Positions 24,935-36,314 of a DNA stretch of 64,000 bases are shown here, in pieces. Both the position numbers and the translations under genes were made by a program. The notes beneath the pieces are model-generated. The model was not told where the DNA came from. It saw only the letters and a program-made list of their open reading frames with translations, and ran no database searches. The DNA is from Calendula officinalis (lineage: Eukaryota; Streptophyta; Magnoliopsida; Asterales; Asteraceae), in assembly GCA_963853835.1 (NCBI GenBank), contig OY970834.1, positions 23,814,365 to 23,878,364 on the forward strand, given 5' to 3'. Positions within the stretch are counted from its first letter, which is position 1, and each line of letters starts with the position of its first letter.

Positions 24935-25105
24935 TAACAGGTCAAGTTATCAAAGAGCCTATAGCTTACCAGTATAAGATGTTGGAAGATATTTTACATT
25001 AGCGTGTGGTCATAGATTCGAGTCTTACTGTAAATAAAAAATAGTTTAGATGATTTGTGTTATGTTGTTAAAAAAAAGTAACATGACAAGTTAATTTTGC
25101 CCAAA
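24935..25105 (+). repeat. SINE-like or hairpin repeat in intron 2 of the SDR pseudogene
   Basis: A segment with a B-box-like AGATTCGAGTCTT and an A-rich stretch. It is bounded by inverted ACTTGTCATGTAAC and GTAACATGACAAGT at the ends. The signals conflict (tRNA-like promoter box versus inverted ends), so the class is uncertain. Confidence 0.3.
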
Positions 25106-25658
25106 TTGTTGAATTATTTTTGGTTTTTTTTTTCTGTTTTGCAAAGTAACAACGCAGGGGTTTTGGCAACAAAATTCACACTTTCAAAGGAAGAAATAGA
25201 ACTAGATTTTGCAACTAATCATTTAGGTGTGTACGGATACACTCTTTTAAATTACCAACTTTATAAATTATCTTATTTGGTTCTTTTGTTGCAAAGAAAC
25301 CATCTTGTTCGCATATACATAAAAAGAACAATGATTCAAAATAACACTCCTTCGGTTTCTTCGCCAGGTCATTTTCTTTTGACGAATATGTTGCTCGAGA
25401 CGATGAAGACTACTTCACATGAACAAAAAACGCAAGACCGAATAATTAACAGGTGGTCATCGTTTTTCTTCCACTGGAACTTTCAATATTGGTCAAATAA
25501 ATGACAAGTCAAGGTACTAACTTAACCCTTTTCATTGTTATATATTATGACACTCTCATAAAAATATAGGTGTTGGGTTGGTTGGCCTAAACATTAGTTG
25601 TACAAGAATTCAATTTTTAATAAATAATTAGTGTGTCAAATATTGTTGTCTTTTTCGC

Positions 25659-25682
25659 AAAAAAAAAAAAAAAAAAAAAAAA
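25659..25682. repeat. Poly-A run
   Basis: An A-homopolymer of more than 20 bases in intron 4 of the SDR pseudogene. It could be a decayed retroposon tail, but no element body was recognised. Confidence 0.6.
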
Positions 25683-26582
25683 GATAAACTTTCTGCCTCG
25701 AGTCTCGAAACTTAAGAACCATAATACATCATGATCGTGGTTTAATGCAAATTTACTTGACAATGTATTTTGCAGTTATAGTCCCGTATATGCTCATGGA
25801 CTATCAAAACTGGCTAATATACTTCATGCTAATGAGCTAGCAAGGCAATTTAAGGTGATTTTGGATTTTCTGCTCTCTATTTATAACTAGTTTTAATTTT
25901 CAATTTTATTCATTTTGTGGGTCGCGTTTACACATAACACTAACACATGTGAGGTTATACTAACCCATTTTAATTAGGAGGAGTGAGTCAACGTAACTGC
26001 GAATTCATTGCATCCAGGCTTCATCGTCACCGAAATTTTCCGAAACTTTAATATTTTCTCTGGTATTTTTCAATTAAAATTTTTTGTTGTTTCCTACTAA
26101 AAATCTTGATACTCCATCATTCTACCCATAAAATATATATAATTTACAATTTGTACGTGTTGATCAAATGGGTAGGAAAATTTAGTAACAATTAATACCA
26201 TCTTTCTCGTTTCAAATTACAATCCCATAATGTTGACTAGAACTGGCTTTAACAATCGTTTATTGACATTTTTCTTGTTAAAGTTATATGCAACGCGATT
26301 CTGAGGTACTTTGTGAAAGATGTTTCACAGGTTTGTACTTTAGTATTCTTTTTGTTTATAGCTTTGGTAGACAAAGCAGTCGTTTAATCTGTTTTTATTA
26401 AATTTTAATATTTTTAGGGAGCGGCGACGACGTGTTATCTTGCGTTAAATCCGAAGGTGAAAGGCGTAACCGGGGAGTATTTTTCTGATTGTAATTTGGC
26501 AAAACCATCGCCGAGAGCGAACGATCAAGAGTTAGCTAAGGAATTGTGGGGATTTAGTTTGGATTTGACTAGCTCTAAGTGA

Positions 26583-27352
26583 TTATGTGTTCAATTAACT
26601 TAACTACTTTGGGATAACAGTCTAACACACTTGTCTTTTATTGTTGTTGTAAAATAATTAAAACTTCGTAATACTTGTATTATTCATCATTATATACTTC
26701 TATAAATTACAAAGATACATGGAAATTCTACTGGACCTAAACTCGTCTATACAATTGGGCTTGAGTCATACAATATATCTAAACTATATTATCTAACAAT
26801 TGCTAGTGCCATTACTGCATAATAAGCAAGTGTATAATGTATTGGCAGTGGAGGACCTATTAAAAAACCGAGGGGTATCACCAATTGCATATTTTTTCTT
26901 TGAGGTATCACCTACACTATAAAAATGTAATTATTTAACACTATGTAGAAAATTTTAAAGGATTAGATCCGCTCTGTGTATTGGCTAAATTTTTAGGAGT
27001 TCCTATTCACATAAAGTTTCAGATACATTATTATGTAATTTTATTTTAATTAGTTGGGTATACTGGTTAACAATCTTATTAATACTTGTTTGATTTTAAT
27101 TGTTAGAAAGATGTTTAAATTTTTTTAATGTAGTATAGATAAGATATATACGACTTCAAAATTCTATTTATTTAAGTTTAAATATACACTGCACTTTGAG
27201 TGGACATATCATGAAACGCGCCTTGGCCGTGCAAGAGTATTAAATTCACAAAGTTCCCTCGAGTGCGAGCACCACAAAAACAAATGGATAAGGATCATAC
27301 TTGTCAACTTGGTTTGGTATTACTAGTGATATCATATTCTCATCGACTTTTA
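26583..27352. other. Intergenic, no gene
   Basis: AT-rich sequence after the SDR pseudogene. No supported gene or clear element. Confidence 0.4.
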
Positions 27353-27360
27353 AGGTACTA

Positions 27361-28181
27361 GTGTATGTTTGGTTGGACTGACTGTAATGAAATGAGCAAT
27401 GTAATACAATGAGTCAAGTAATAGAATGATTAATTACGATTACATTGTCATGTTTGATAGTTATGTTGAAATGTAATGAATGATTAATGTCTTTTGTTTG
27501 GTATATATAAATAAATATTAGAAAAGAATGAAATTATATTAAAAAGACTAAAATATTCTTATAATATAAATATTAATCATGTTTTAAGGGGCATAATTAG
27601 AAAAGTAAAAATATCTATGAGTGGAATGAAAAATACATAGGGGGCCCTATAGAATAAAAAATGACAAAATGCATTTTAGTACCTTGAACTTGGCTAACTA
27701 TGTTCTCTACTGCCCTGAACTATTAAAGGTGCAACATGGTACCCTGAATTTGACAAAATGGTCGATTTAGTACCTTGACTCGTTAATTTGATCACATTTT
27801 CTCGCTTGACTTACTTTTGTTGAGGCTTTTGACGGACCAAAAAATATACGTTCATCTCAATATATTGATATTAGAAGCAAATTTTGTGAGAAAACAAAGT
27901 CAAATTAGTGAGTCAGCCGTCAGGGTACTAAATTGACCATTTTGTCAAGTTCAGGGTACCATACTGCACCTTTAATAGTTCAGGGTAGTAGAAAACTGAG
28001 TCAGCCAAGTTCAGGGTATTAAAATGCATTTTGACCAATAGAAAATATGGATTGTAATGTAATTGGATATTCAATGTAATTAACCATTGCATAACCAAAT
28101 ATGTAACAAACAACTTTTTTTTATTACATTGGAATAATTAATTCAATTCCTTCTTTGATTCATCCCTACCAAATACTATGC
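27361..28181. mobile_element. Terminal-inverted-repeat element, interrupted by a second one
   Basis: The left end TGTATGTTTGGTTGG and the right end (reverse complement CATAGTATTTGGTAGGG) are imperfect inverted termini. Inward there are matching words rich in TAATG/CATTA. CTAG is present at both outer edges (27358-27361 and 28181-28184), but a target duplication could not be fixed. It is probably a hAT- or Harbinger-type MITE. An inverted-repeat element at about 27663-28035 lies inside it. Confidence 0.45.
27663..28035. mobile_element. Inverted-repeat MITE nested in the previous element
   Basis: Long inverted arms read CAAAATGCATTTTAGTACC (left) and the complement of CAAAATGCATTTTAATACCC (right). 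The similarity continues through CCTGAACTATTAAAGGTGCA for more than 100 bp. The core between the arms is about 100 bp. The ends are well matched, but a target duplication is not clean (imperfect ATAGAA-type repeats outside). Confidence 0.65.
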
Positions 28182-28486
28182 TAGTTATACACTTATTTTA
28201 GCCTGTAAATGAACCAAACAAACATTAAAAGAGATTTGTTTGTGTCCGTTTGTTAAAAAAATAATTAGAAGTTTATTAACATGGATAGAAGAGTCGAGAA
28301 GGGTAAAGTCGGAAACAATACGAGACAGAAAGACAAGTATTTGTAAGATTTTAAAATGATTACGATTAATAATGTTAAACTTTATTCAAATCTAAAAACA
28401 AAAAGAATACTGACATACTATATGCATCTAACAAACGTTGTCGACATAAACATTTGATTTTCAATACTTTATGTTCTACCAAATCA

Positions 28487-30255
28487 TCAGCTGACACCTG
28501 GCTGTATCATAGGGAAGAAGGCCCAGTCTTTAGTGGGCCCAGATCCAGGCCCAGATTCTTTACCAATAGCCTTTTCACTAATCCACCAATTAGAATCCGC
28601 TCCATCCGTACTACCAAAGTTGAATTCTCTACCAGATCCAAGTGTGGCTGTTGACCTATGAAAGCTTGCCACGTCAGCAGGACAACAATCCCGCCCGTTT
28701 GCCATGTCAGCAGTACGTTTCCGTTCAACACATCTAACAACTTCTTCCGGTGTGATCTCGAACGAGACTCTATGGTCAACCATATGCTGGTCATCATTTG
28801 AGAAACTGGTAAGCGGGCCCACGTCAGAGTTCTGGCGATCCAGAACCGACCCAGGCCCGCTTGGGATCGGGGTCGTGACCCCCGATTCCTGTTGCGATTT
28901 CCACCCCCGAGGCCAGAGCTTCGGGGGCCCGTAAGGGGATGAGGTGCCCGAATTGGTGACACCCGACCCGGGTGATATAAGTTGGCCCATCGGGCTTCCC
29001 GGGTATAACTGATACAACTGAAACTCATGGTGGGATGACGAGAATTTCCGGTCAGCTTCACCGGTTCGGTCAGCCGAGCCAAGAAACCGGGCAAACGGGA
29101 CCTCGGGTGATGACGGGGTGGTGAAATGAACCGATTCGGGCGGCGGTGTGACCGGTGCGGTTGACGGTTCGGTGGTGTAAGTCGAGAACACGGGTGGTGA
29201 GACCAATTGGGTCTCGTGAGCATACGGGCCCACAGCAAACATGTTGGTCGGGTCAGTTGGTGAATACATGCCTGATTTTGTAGCTTTAAATGATATTAAG
29301 CCGCCAGGTGACTGGGCGGCAGATGGTGGTTCTGAGTGAAGAAAAGATGCCGGAGATGATGGTGGAGCAATGAACGGAAGCACGATGGATGATGATTGAG
29401 ACGGGTTTTGATTTGTTTGAGGTTCGGTTCTTGATGAATTAGGTTCGGGAGCAAGAACTGCGTGCCCGATTTTCTTGTTTTGTTTTTGTGATCCAAAACA
29501 TGAAGAAATACTCCAAAAACTTCCCCATCTTCGTTTCTGTATAAACAATTAACAATTAACATAAATTTAGCTATACATTTAACAGATGGTTGTTTCCTAG
29601 TTCATCATAAATCAATGATATTTTCGACTCTTTATTCATTAAATATGATTATTGTTGTTGAGGCGATCATAAGTGTAGAGTTTGACTAAAAAATTATAAA
29701 GGCTATGATTAACGTTTGTGATCACAGTATCAAACTAACCTTGGAAGTTATTTATCTAATTGCCAAATCCATATATTTATTACTCAATTTTGGAGCATAA
29801 AATGCCTAATGATACAATAAACCCTAATATCATTTCCAGTATAATTACCTACAAATTTTAAAAAATAAAGCACGAAATCAGTTCTGTAATTGAGCACAGA
29901 CTCTCGAAAATAAAAAATCTTTGTCATTTCTATCACTAATTAATACAAACGCCAACAATATATAATCACACACGTTATAATTTTCAAATCAAACAGAAAT
30001 CGTGATATCAGATTCAGAAAGTGATCAAACAATAAATCGCAGATCTTAAAATATCAGCTAAATCCGAATCGCACCATATAATTCATAAGATCATAAAACC
30101 AATTCAAATTAGCAAAATCAAATCAACAAAAAAAAAAAACGATCGGAAATGTTCACCTGAACTGAAGAAGATTGAGGTGCTCTATTCACCGCCGATGCAA
30201 TCGCCGTCGCTGCGGCGGTGATCGTCTCCATGGTGTTATTCATACCCCTCATCAT
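28487..30255 (-). CDS. Proline/serine-rich protein, At5g52430/At4g25620-like
   Basis: Two exons on the minus strand: 30255-30157 and 29536-28487, joined in phase 0, giving about 382 residues. The N-terminus (MMRGMNNTMETITAAATAIA, then the junction QKRRWGS), the WSISSCFGSQKQNKKIGHAV block and the IAPPSSPASFL block match my recollection of the plant family annotated as 'hydroxyproline-rich glycoprotein family protein'. No secretory signal peptide is evident, so a cell-wall role is doubtful and the molecular function is unknown. The protein is rich in Pro, Ser and Gly. Conserved-looking blocks near the end include RVSFEITPEEVVRCVERK and GREFNFGS. The start could be either of two adjacent ATGs (30255 or 30252). 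TATATA-like sequence lies about 45-50 bp upstream of the start. A Pack-MULE sits 284 bp upstream. Confidence 0.85.
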
Positions 30256-30538
30256 CAAAAAATCAAAAACTTTTTTCTTCACAATTTGATGCTCTGTAAG
30301 TATATATGATGGGTGTATCGAATTTGGGGTCAAACACGGCAACGACTTGAGATTTTGTTATTGGGAATGGAAACTAAAAAGTTAAAAGGTCATAATTAAA
30401 GGGGGTTAACTGTAACATTAACTAAATTACACGTATGCCCTCTTGTTAAATGTTTTTAAAAACAAGGGCAAGCTTTGAAGAAAATTAACATTTTTGGTCC
30501 TAGTTATACCTCTTGCATATAATATTACATTTGATATT

Positions 30539-31904
30539 GAGTAAATTACACGGATAGTCCCTGTGGTTTGACCTGAGTTTTGGATTTAGTCCCTATATTT
30601 TAAAAATTACACCGAAGGTCACTAAGTATCGGACTTCGTATCGGTTTTGGTCCTAACTGTCGTTAAATTTGACTGTTAAATCTGGTCACATACATTGCAC
30701 ATGAGGGTATATCCGCCATTTAGCCGAGGTCTTTCCACATTTATATACAAAAACCCCCAATTACACTCTTCTTCTTCCCCATTCTTTCTGTGACACATAA
30801 AAGATACTTCTTCTTCCATAATGAACACATAACGCCATTCAAAACAAAATCCAAAAAACAGTAAACCCTAAAGGGATTTCAGTCAAATAATTTATCAGTG
30901 CAGAGGGATGTTGAGAAGGAACGGAAGGCGTAACAGATTCCAAAAACCGTTCTAGGTTACACAAAGGTGAAGATGACGGTGCCACCACCGCTACAGGTTT
31001 CGATTGGGCCGGAGTAACGTCGCTTTCCGTGAATTCTCCTGATTCCTTCTCGCTTTCGCCGGATTGTACTCTGTCCAAAGTGCAATCCGGCGCCCAACAT
31101 CTCCACTAAAAACCCTAAATTACAGATCTTTCGATCTCAATAGAAGAACAATAATTAAACGAATCACAAATGTACCAATTTTTCGACGAATTTGAAAGTC
31201 AATGAGATTAATTGTGATTCATTTTAAATTTATAGATATATCTAGAACCCAAACAAGATGGAATCAGCCGACGCTTTTGAAATAATCAAACCAAATCAAT
31301 CGTTGCAGAAGAAAAACCAACGATTGATGGTGTGCTTGTGATGAGTATTATTGTGAAGATTATTATCTTTTTCTGATTTGGGTTGTTACAAAAAAACATG
31401 AATTACAATAACCCATAACTCCAAAACGCTCCCAAAAAAACAAAAACCAAAATCTTGTAATGAAATTGGGGAAACAGAAGGTGGGTTTTGTTATACTCTG
31501 ATAATAAATATAATTAGAAGAAAAGTAAATAGAAAAAAGTTTGGAGGCATGTGAATGTAGACACTCATGTGGATAAACAGAGATCTGACTATGGATTTGA
31601 CTTTGAATCGTTTGTTAGAATTTGAGTTCTTCAATTTTATATTGCTGTGTTGAGAGGAGAAATAGAGAAGAAGAAAGTGTGTTTAATTAGGGTTTTTATA
31701 GAAATGGAGAATATAAAGTTGAAATGACAGAAATGCCCTCATGTGATGAGTATGTAAATGTATTTAACTGTAAAAATTAACGGCTGTTAGGCTTAGGGAC
31801 CAAAATCGATACGAAGTCCGATACTTAGTGACCATCGGTGTAATTTTTAGGGACCAAATCCAAAACTTAGATCAAACCACAGGGACTATCCGTATAATTT
31901 ACTC
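30539..31904 (-). mobile_element. Pack-MULE carrying a DUF789 gene fragment
   Basis: A 1366-bp Mutator-like element flanked by a perfect 9-bp target duplication, TTTGATATT (30530-30538 and 31905-31913). Its terminal inverted repeats are about 190 bp (30539-30727 and 31716-31904) and highly similar. They begin GAGTAAATTA, the same start as the element at 260-1230. No transposase is present. The ~990-bp interior contains sequence related to the 5' part of a DUF789 gene on the minus strand, making this a gene-fragment-carrying (Pack-MULE) element. It sits just upstream of the divergent-looking 5' end of the At5g52430-like gene. Confidence 0.88.
30890..31100 (-). pseudogene. Captured DUF789 gene fragment
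   Basis: Inside the Pack-MULE, minus strand. An ATG at 31100-31098 begins MLGAGLHFG, the typical start of plant DUF789 proteins. After a frameshift, the neighbouring frame reads ESEKESGEFTESDVTPAQSK and then LERFLESVTPSVPSQ, a hallmark DUF789 block. After about 30890 the similarity ends and unrelated sequence follows. The fragment therefore covers only the N-terminal coding part, plus a likely leader upstream (the minus-strand sequence from about 31700 to 31100). DUF789 function is unknown. Recognition rests on recalled family motifs. Confidence 0.7.
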
Positions 31905-31913
31905 TTTGATATT

Positions 31914-32653
31914 TATAAAGAATTAAAGTTTTTGATTTCTTGTAAAAGTGTAATAAAACTATTATAGTTTACAATAATTGATAATTTTTGGTGCGTAGTT
32001 ATTACTCTGTTATTTTATGTCAAACTTGATGTAATGTTATTATTCACAAGTTACCATTATATTTTTGTAAGTTTTATTTTTAATTACTTTGAATAGGTTT
32101 TATTTTATTTCATTTTTATTTTATAGGCTAATCATAAGTTGATTATATTGCAAGATTATCAGATATATTGATATAAATTGAAATAAATTACATTGTAAAT
32201 GCTAATTGATAGTGCTATCAAGTTGGTGTAAATTATTTTTTACAGTAAAGCATGTATTATTATGCCTTAATATGAAAGCTTTACAAAAATCAAGTATTAC
32301 ATATTTTCTAACAAATCTTTTTAATTTATCATTCTAAGTACAAGATCATAATATTTAGCGTCAATTTTTCCTTTCTCCGTCTCTTCTCTTGATTTGTTAA
32401 ATATCATAATATTTGATAATTAAGTTATCTGCTTATTGATAAAGCTAACATAATTAATGTTGATTTTTTTTTAAAACATGAATTTATTAAAGAGTCATAA
32501 AAAGGAAGGGCAAAAACTAAAACTAAAACTACAAAAAATCAAAACAAACTACTTTTTCTTTAAATTTAAGGGATTTGTTAATCATTGCTCTAAATATTTT
32601 AAAGCATAACTATTTTGGGTGGTTTGTGAAATTTAAAGGTGATGAATTTTTAT
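31914..32653. other. Intergenic AT-rich DNA
   Basis: No gene or clear element recognised. Confidence 0.4.
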
Positions 32654-32661
32654 GATTAAAG

Positions 32662-33007
32662 CAATGTTTTAAAACTCGGGTTATTACTCGACCCGGTACG
32701 ATGATCGGGTCATGGGTTAACTAGTTCAACCGGCAGATCAACCATGGTCACCTAAGAACATAAAAAAATTATTACATAAAAGATTTGTACCTATGAAGTA
32801 AAACTTGTATCTTGTTATACATTTGAAGTAAAAAATAATAAACTCGGGTCAACCCGGGTCATCGGGTCGACGCGTTTGACCAAAATCATCCAGGTCTCAA
32901 CGGGTCGTTACTCATCAAATACCCAACTACTATTGAACCATTGTCTTCCCTGGGTCCCGGATTAACCGGGTTGAACCGGTCGGGTTGACCCGAGTTTTAA
33001 AACATTG
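32662..33007. mobile_element. hAT-type MITE (CAATGTTTTAAAAC family)
   Basis: A 346-bp element with perfect termini CAATGTTTTAAAACTCGGGT and its complement. The flanking 8-bp repeats are GATTAAAG (32654-32661) and GATTAAGG (33008-33015), one mismatch. An 8-bp target duplication and a CA..TG terminus fit hAT MITEs. Confidence 0.82.
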
Positions 33008-33015
33008 GATTAAGG

Positions 33016-33545
33016 TAGGGGTGGCAATTCAGGTCGGGTTCGCGGGTTGGCGGGTCAGAAACGTTCAACCCGAAACCGACCTGTTTATATAAATGAGTCA
33101 GATATCTCAACCCTAACCTGTTTAACTTCAACCCAAACCTAACCCATTTATTAAAACGGATTAAACAGGTTATCAGGTCAAACAAGTTAAACGGGTCAAA
33201 CAAGTCAAAATGTTGTTATTATTACACAAATTCATAACAAAATACTTAACACCAAATTACTAAGTAACATTTTTAATTTTTATCTAACTATTAATTACGT
33301 TTAACTAGTAAACTATAAATTAATTATAAATATATATATTTTTTTAAAAATATATTTTAATAATTAAACGGGTTGACGGGTCGGCCCATTTAAATTATAT
33401 TGACTCAAACCTAACCTGTTTAATAAACGGGTCAGCTGACTCAACCCGAGACTGACCCAATTATTTTTTACCTCAACCCAAACCTGTTTACTTTCGTGTC
33501 GGTTTCAGGTCGGGTTTCGTGTCGTGTCAGAAATTGCCACCCCTA
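33016..33545. mobile_element. hAT-type MITE (TAGGGGTGGCAATT family)
   Basis: A 530-bp element with termini TAGGGGTGGCAATT and AATTGCCACCCCTA. It is flanked by the exact 8-bp repeat GATTAAGG (33008-33015 and 33546-33553). Internal sequence is rich in inverted CGGGTT/AACCCG words. Its left target duplication is also the right target duplication of the preceding MITE. Confidence 0.88.
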
Positions 33546-33914
33546 GATTAAGGTACACTAATTTTTTGCATGTAATAACTTCTTAACCATTATCTTAAAA
33601 GCTAGGGAAATGAATATTTGGATGTTTTAAATTAATTGAATTTTTAGAAAGTAAAATGATAACATGGGCAAGTTAGTCATTAGGAAATTAATATTTAAAA
33701 GTTTTAAATTAATTGAATAATGGTATACTTTGTACGGTAAGGGAGTTTAATAATAATGTGCACGTGTGTCCATCCATATCATTGATGGCTTTCATGCTCA
33801 CTTTCCTTCATATTTATGTATAAAAGTTGGTCCCACTTTAAGGAAAAAGAAATCGAGAAATAAAATATATGAAATTGGACAAATCTTTAATTTAAATATC
33901 ATAAGGTTACTTCA

Positions 33915-34050
33915 TCAAAGGGGTATTTAGTCTAGTAGTATGATTTTTGTACTATAACTTTGAAGTTATGGATTCAGATCCTGTTATGGATTTAGGTGAT
34001 GGTGTTTATTCCTCATATTTAAGAACTAATTATTCAAAAAAGATAAAAAA
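33915..34050 (+). repeat. Possible tRNA-derived SINE fragment
   Basis: TAGTCTAGTAGT followed about 50 bp later by GGATTCAGATCC resembles Pol III A and B boxes. An A-rich stretch ends the segment near 34050. No target duplication was identified, and the match is weak. Confidence 0.3.
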
Positions 34051-34500
34051 AATTTACTTCCTTTTTTAAATTTGCACATTCTTAGAGTAAATTTTATTTA
34101 TATAAAGAAATTTTATGTTAAAAGAATCATATTTTTATTTTCTTTTTTATCACATTGTACATCTCAACTCTCCCACTAATTGTCCTATAATATGAAATGA
34201 GTATGGCACTTCTTCATACCTTTTAGTCTTATAAATGATCTTACTCATCTATACATTTTACATGTGTCTATTAATTCTCTTTCTTTATATCATTCATTGA
34301 TTTTAATATTTGTCATGATCAAAATGATAGGACTATTGGTAAAACTAAAAGGTAGGAAAAAATATCGTCTCTCATATGAAATTGTTATGTTGAAAATTCT
34401 ATTTAATAATTATTAAAGTTAAACTTCATTTAATACATTTCTCAATGTATTAAAAATTTTTTTGTTCAATTAATGTTTCTTATCTCTTTCTTTTAAGAAA

Positions 34501-34745
34501 CGAGACAGCATGGCCCGTGCAATGCACGTGATTTGTTCATGATAATGAATTATTATTTCGAAAGTAAAACGTATACATTGTTTTTGTGTCACGGGCGAAG
34601 TACAAAATTATGTTCACTAACATGTTTAGCTTTAGTTGTGGGTACTTTACTAAATAAGCAAAGCGTGACGGAGAAAAAGATAAAGTAACAGAACCTTCAT
34701 CGTTTCTATTAGCGTAACACAACAAAAGTTATTCATAACATAGAA
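34501..34745 (-). repeat. Hairpin-ended dispersed repeat, copy 1 (Helitron-like 3' end?)
   Basis: Read on the minus strand, the repeat ends in a GC-rich hairpin (here imperfect), then about ten bases, then CTCG followed by T in the flank. On the plus strand it starts CGAGACAGCATGGCCCGTGC. The shared body continues for about 240 bp (CGTATACATTG, CTAACATGTTTAG, ACTTTACTAAATAA blocks). Other copies begin at 35203, 36882 and 59173. Confidence 0.6.
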
Positions 34746-34928
34746 GTTATACTACGAAAAAATTTATGTTTTTTCTTGTAGAAAAACAACTATAAGTGAA
34801 CGACGATATATCTTCATTATAATCATTTATTAATCTTATTTATGACAAACTATACATGTGTTTATCAGTTATAATTATCTACCAATAATTGTTTTAAAAC
34901 TCTAGATATGTCAATTTATTAGTTTATA

Positions 34929-35200
34929 TTATAAAATGGTTTTTATTACTTATATTAATTTACTAATAATTAATGTAATGCTTTTCATATGACAATTTGA
35001 ATTTATTAGTCATAATTATCTCTTCAATTTTCAAATATATTAAACAACTATATTTAAATGTATTTCTTATACTATAAAATGGTTTTATTACTTATATTAA
35101 TTTACTAATAATTATTTCAAGACTTTTCATATGACAATTTTAGTTTATTAATCATAATTATTTCTTATTTATTTTATGACCAAAATTCAACTTTTATTTA
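34929..35200. repeat. AT-rich tandem repeat, ~142-bp unit
   Basis: Two degenerate copies. The marker CTTTTCATATGACAATTT lies near 34982 and 35124, together with TTACTTATATTAATTTACTA and TTATTAGTCATAATTAT blocks. Related copies are at 36315-36790. Confidence 0.7.
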
Positions 35201-35202
35201 TA

Positions 35203-35430
35203 CGAGGCAACATGGCATGTGCGATGCACGGGCTTTGTTCATGATAAAACGTTATTTGAAGGTAAATCGTATACATTGTATTGGTATAACAAATAAAGTA
35301 CTAAAAGTAAGAACGCTAACATGTTTAGGTTGATTGCGAGTGCTTTACTAAATAAACAAAGTTTGTTGGAGGAAAATGCAAAGTAACAAAACCATTATCA
35401 TTTTTTTATTAGTGCAATATAAATACACAA
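35203..35430 (-). repeat. Hairpin-ended dispersed repeat, copy 2
   Basis: The plus-strand start is CGAGGCAACATGGCATGTGC, then GATGCACGGGC. The body matches copy 1 (CGTATACATTGTA, CTAACATGTTTAGG, TTTACTAAATAAACAAAG). The hairpin has one mismatched pair. The base before the end is A (T on the minus strand), as in the other copies. Confidence 0.6.
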
Positions 35431-35919
35431 AAACATGTATCTCTCTAATTAAAATACTAACAAAATTGTTATCATCCCACTCTTTTTTACGTGGATGTTC
35501 TGTTGGGGTAATAAGCTAAAATTACTTGAAAACTCAACATCTTGATATATGTAACTTCTAGTTAAATGAAAATACTATTATTTAATTGAATTTACTACTA
35601 TTATTTATGATAAATTCATTGTCTTATTTAACTGAGGCTTGATTATTTATTTATATATATGGTTTACTACATTTATTCATGAGCATAGACAAAAACTCAA
35701 TTTCATTTTGAACTTGTTTTTAATTAAATGCAACATATAGTTCTTCCAATCTAACAAAATGTACATGTTTATTGTAGATTGTGATATTTATTTATTGTAT
35801 ATGAAGCGAAACGAATCTTGAACAGTAAATTGATTAGGTTGTATATGAAGTAAAACGATACTACAATAATTCTTCCTTTAATCTGGATATTTATTGTACA
35901 TTGGGTTTAAATATTTATA

Positions 35920-36231
35920 CTTCCTCCGATTCAAAATAAGTGATACACTTTCCTTTCAGGTGTGATTCAAAATAACTGATACACTTTAAAAAATTACCTT
36001 ATTTGGCAAAAATAGTAGGACCCCACACCAACTAACTATCTACTTTAACAAAGTGAAATGACCAATTTACCCTTACTTTTACCTTTTAAACATCATTAAC
36101 TCTACTTTATTCAAAATGTATGGGACCATTCCCCACTAACCATCCAATTAATCTTATTTAATCATCATTATAATCTTTTGCCTCAAAAACCGTGAAACTC
36201 AAAGTGTATCACTTATTTTGAATCGGAGAAG
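35920..36231. mobile_element. Stowaway-type MITE (copy 2)
   Basis: A 312-bp element with termini CTTCCTCCGATTC and GAATCGGAGAAG, flanked by TA. It is nearly the same length as, and clearly similar throughout to, the copy at 18539-18849. Confidence 0.88.
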
Positions 36232-36314
36232 TATTTATTATAATTCTTCCTATCTAGCACCATTCAACCTCCGAGCTTCTAAAAACGGATGGGGATGTTT
36301 AATATTGAATTGAA

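Larger units (their letters stand above)
23638..26582 (+). pseudogene. TIC32-like short-chain dehydrogenase pseudogene
   Basis: A paralogue of the minus-strand gene, in the opposite orientation. Recognisable exons are 23638-23743, 24659-24890, 25147-25226, 25368-25513, 25776-25854, 25979-26062, 26284-26330 and 26418-26582. Exons 2, 3 and 5 have exactly the lengths of the intact gene (232, 80 and 79 bp). TGATSGIG and INNAG are conserved. Exon 4 is 8 bp shorter than its counterpart: the frame shifts near 25450, and the segment that should carry the catalytic-Ser motif is missing. In exon 5 the catalytic YxxxK reads HGLSK, so Tyr is replaced by His. Exon 6 has an in-frame TGA near its start (25985-25987). 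The C-terminal exons remain similar to SDR sequence, ending at TGA 26580-26582. Loss of frame and of two catalytic residues argues against an active enzyme. Confidence 0.85.

Noticed and set aside
28507..29238. 243-codon minus-strand frame within the proline-rich gene
   Set aside because: A shadow frame of the GC-rich coding exon 29536-28487; the other frame matches the known family.
33915..34050. Functional tRNA gene
   Set aside because: Only loose A/B-box resemblance; no cloverleaf or acceptor stem could be drawn.
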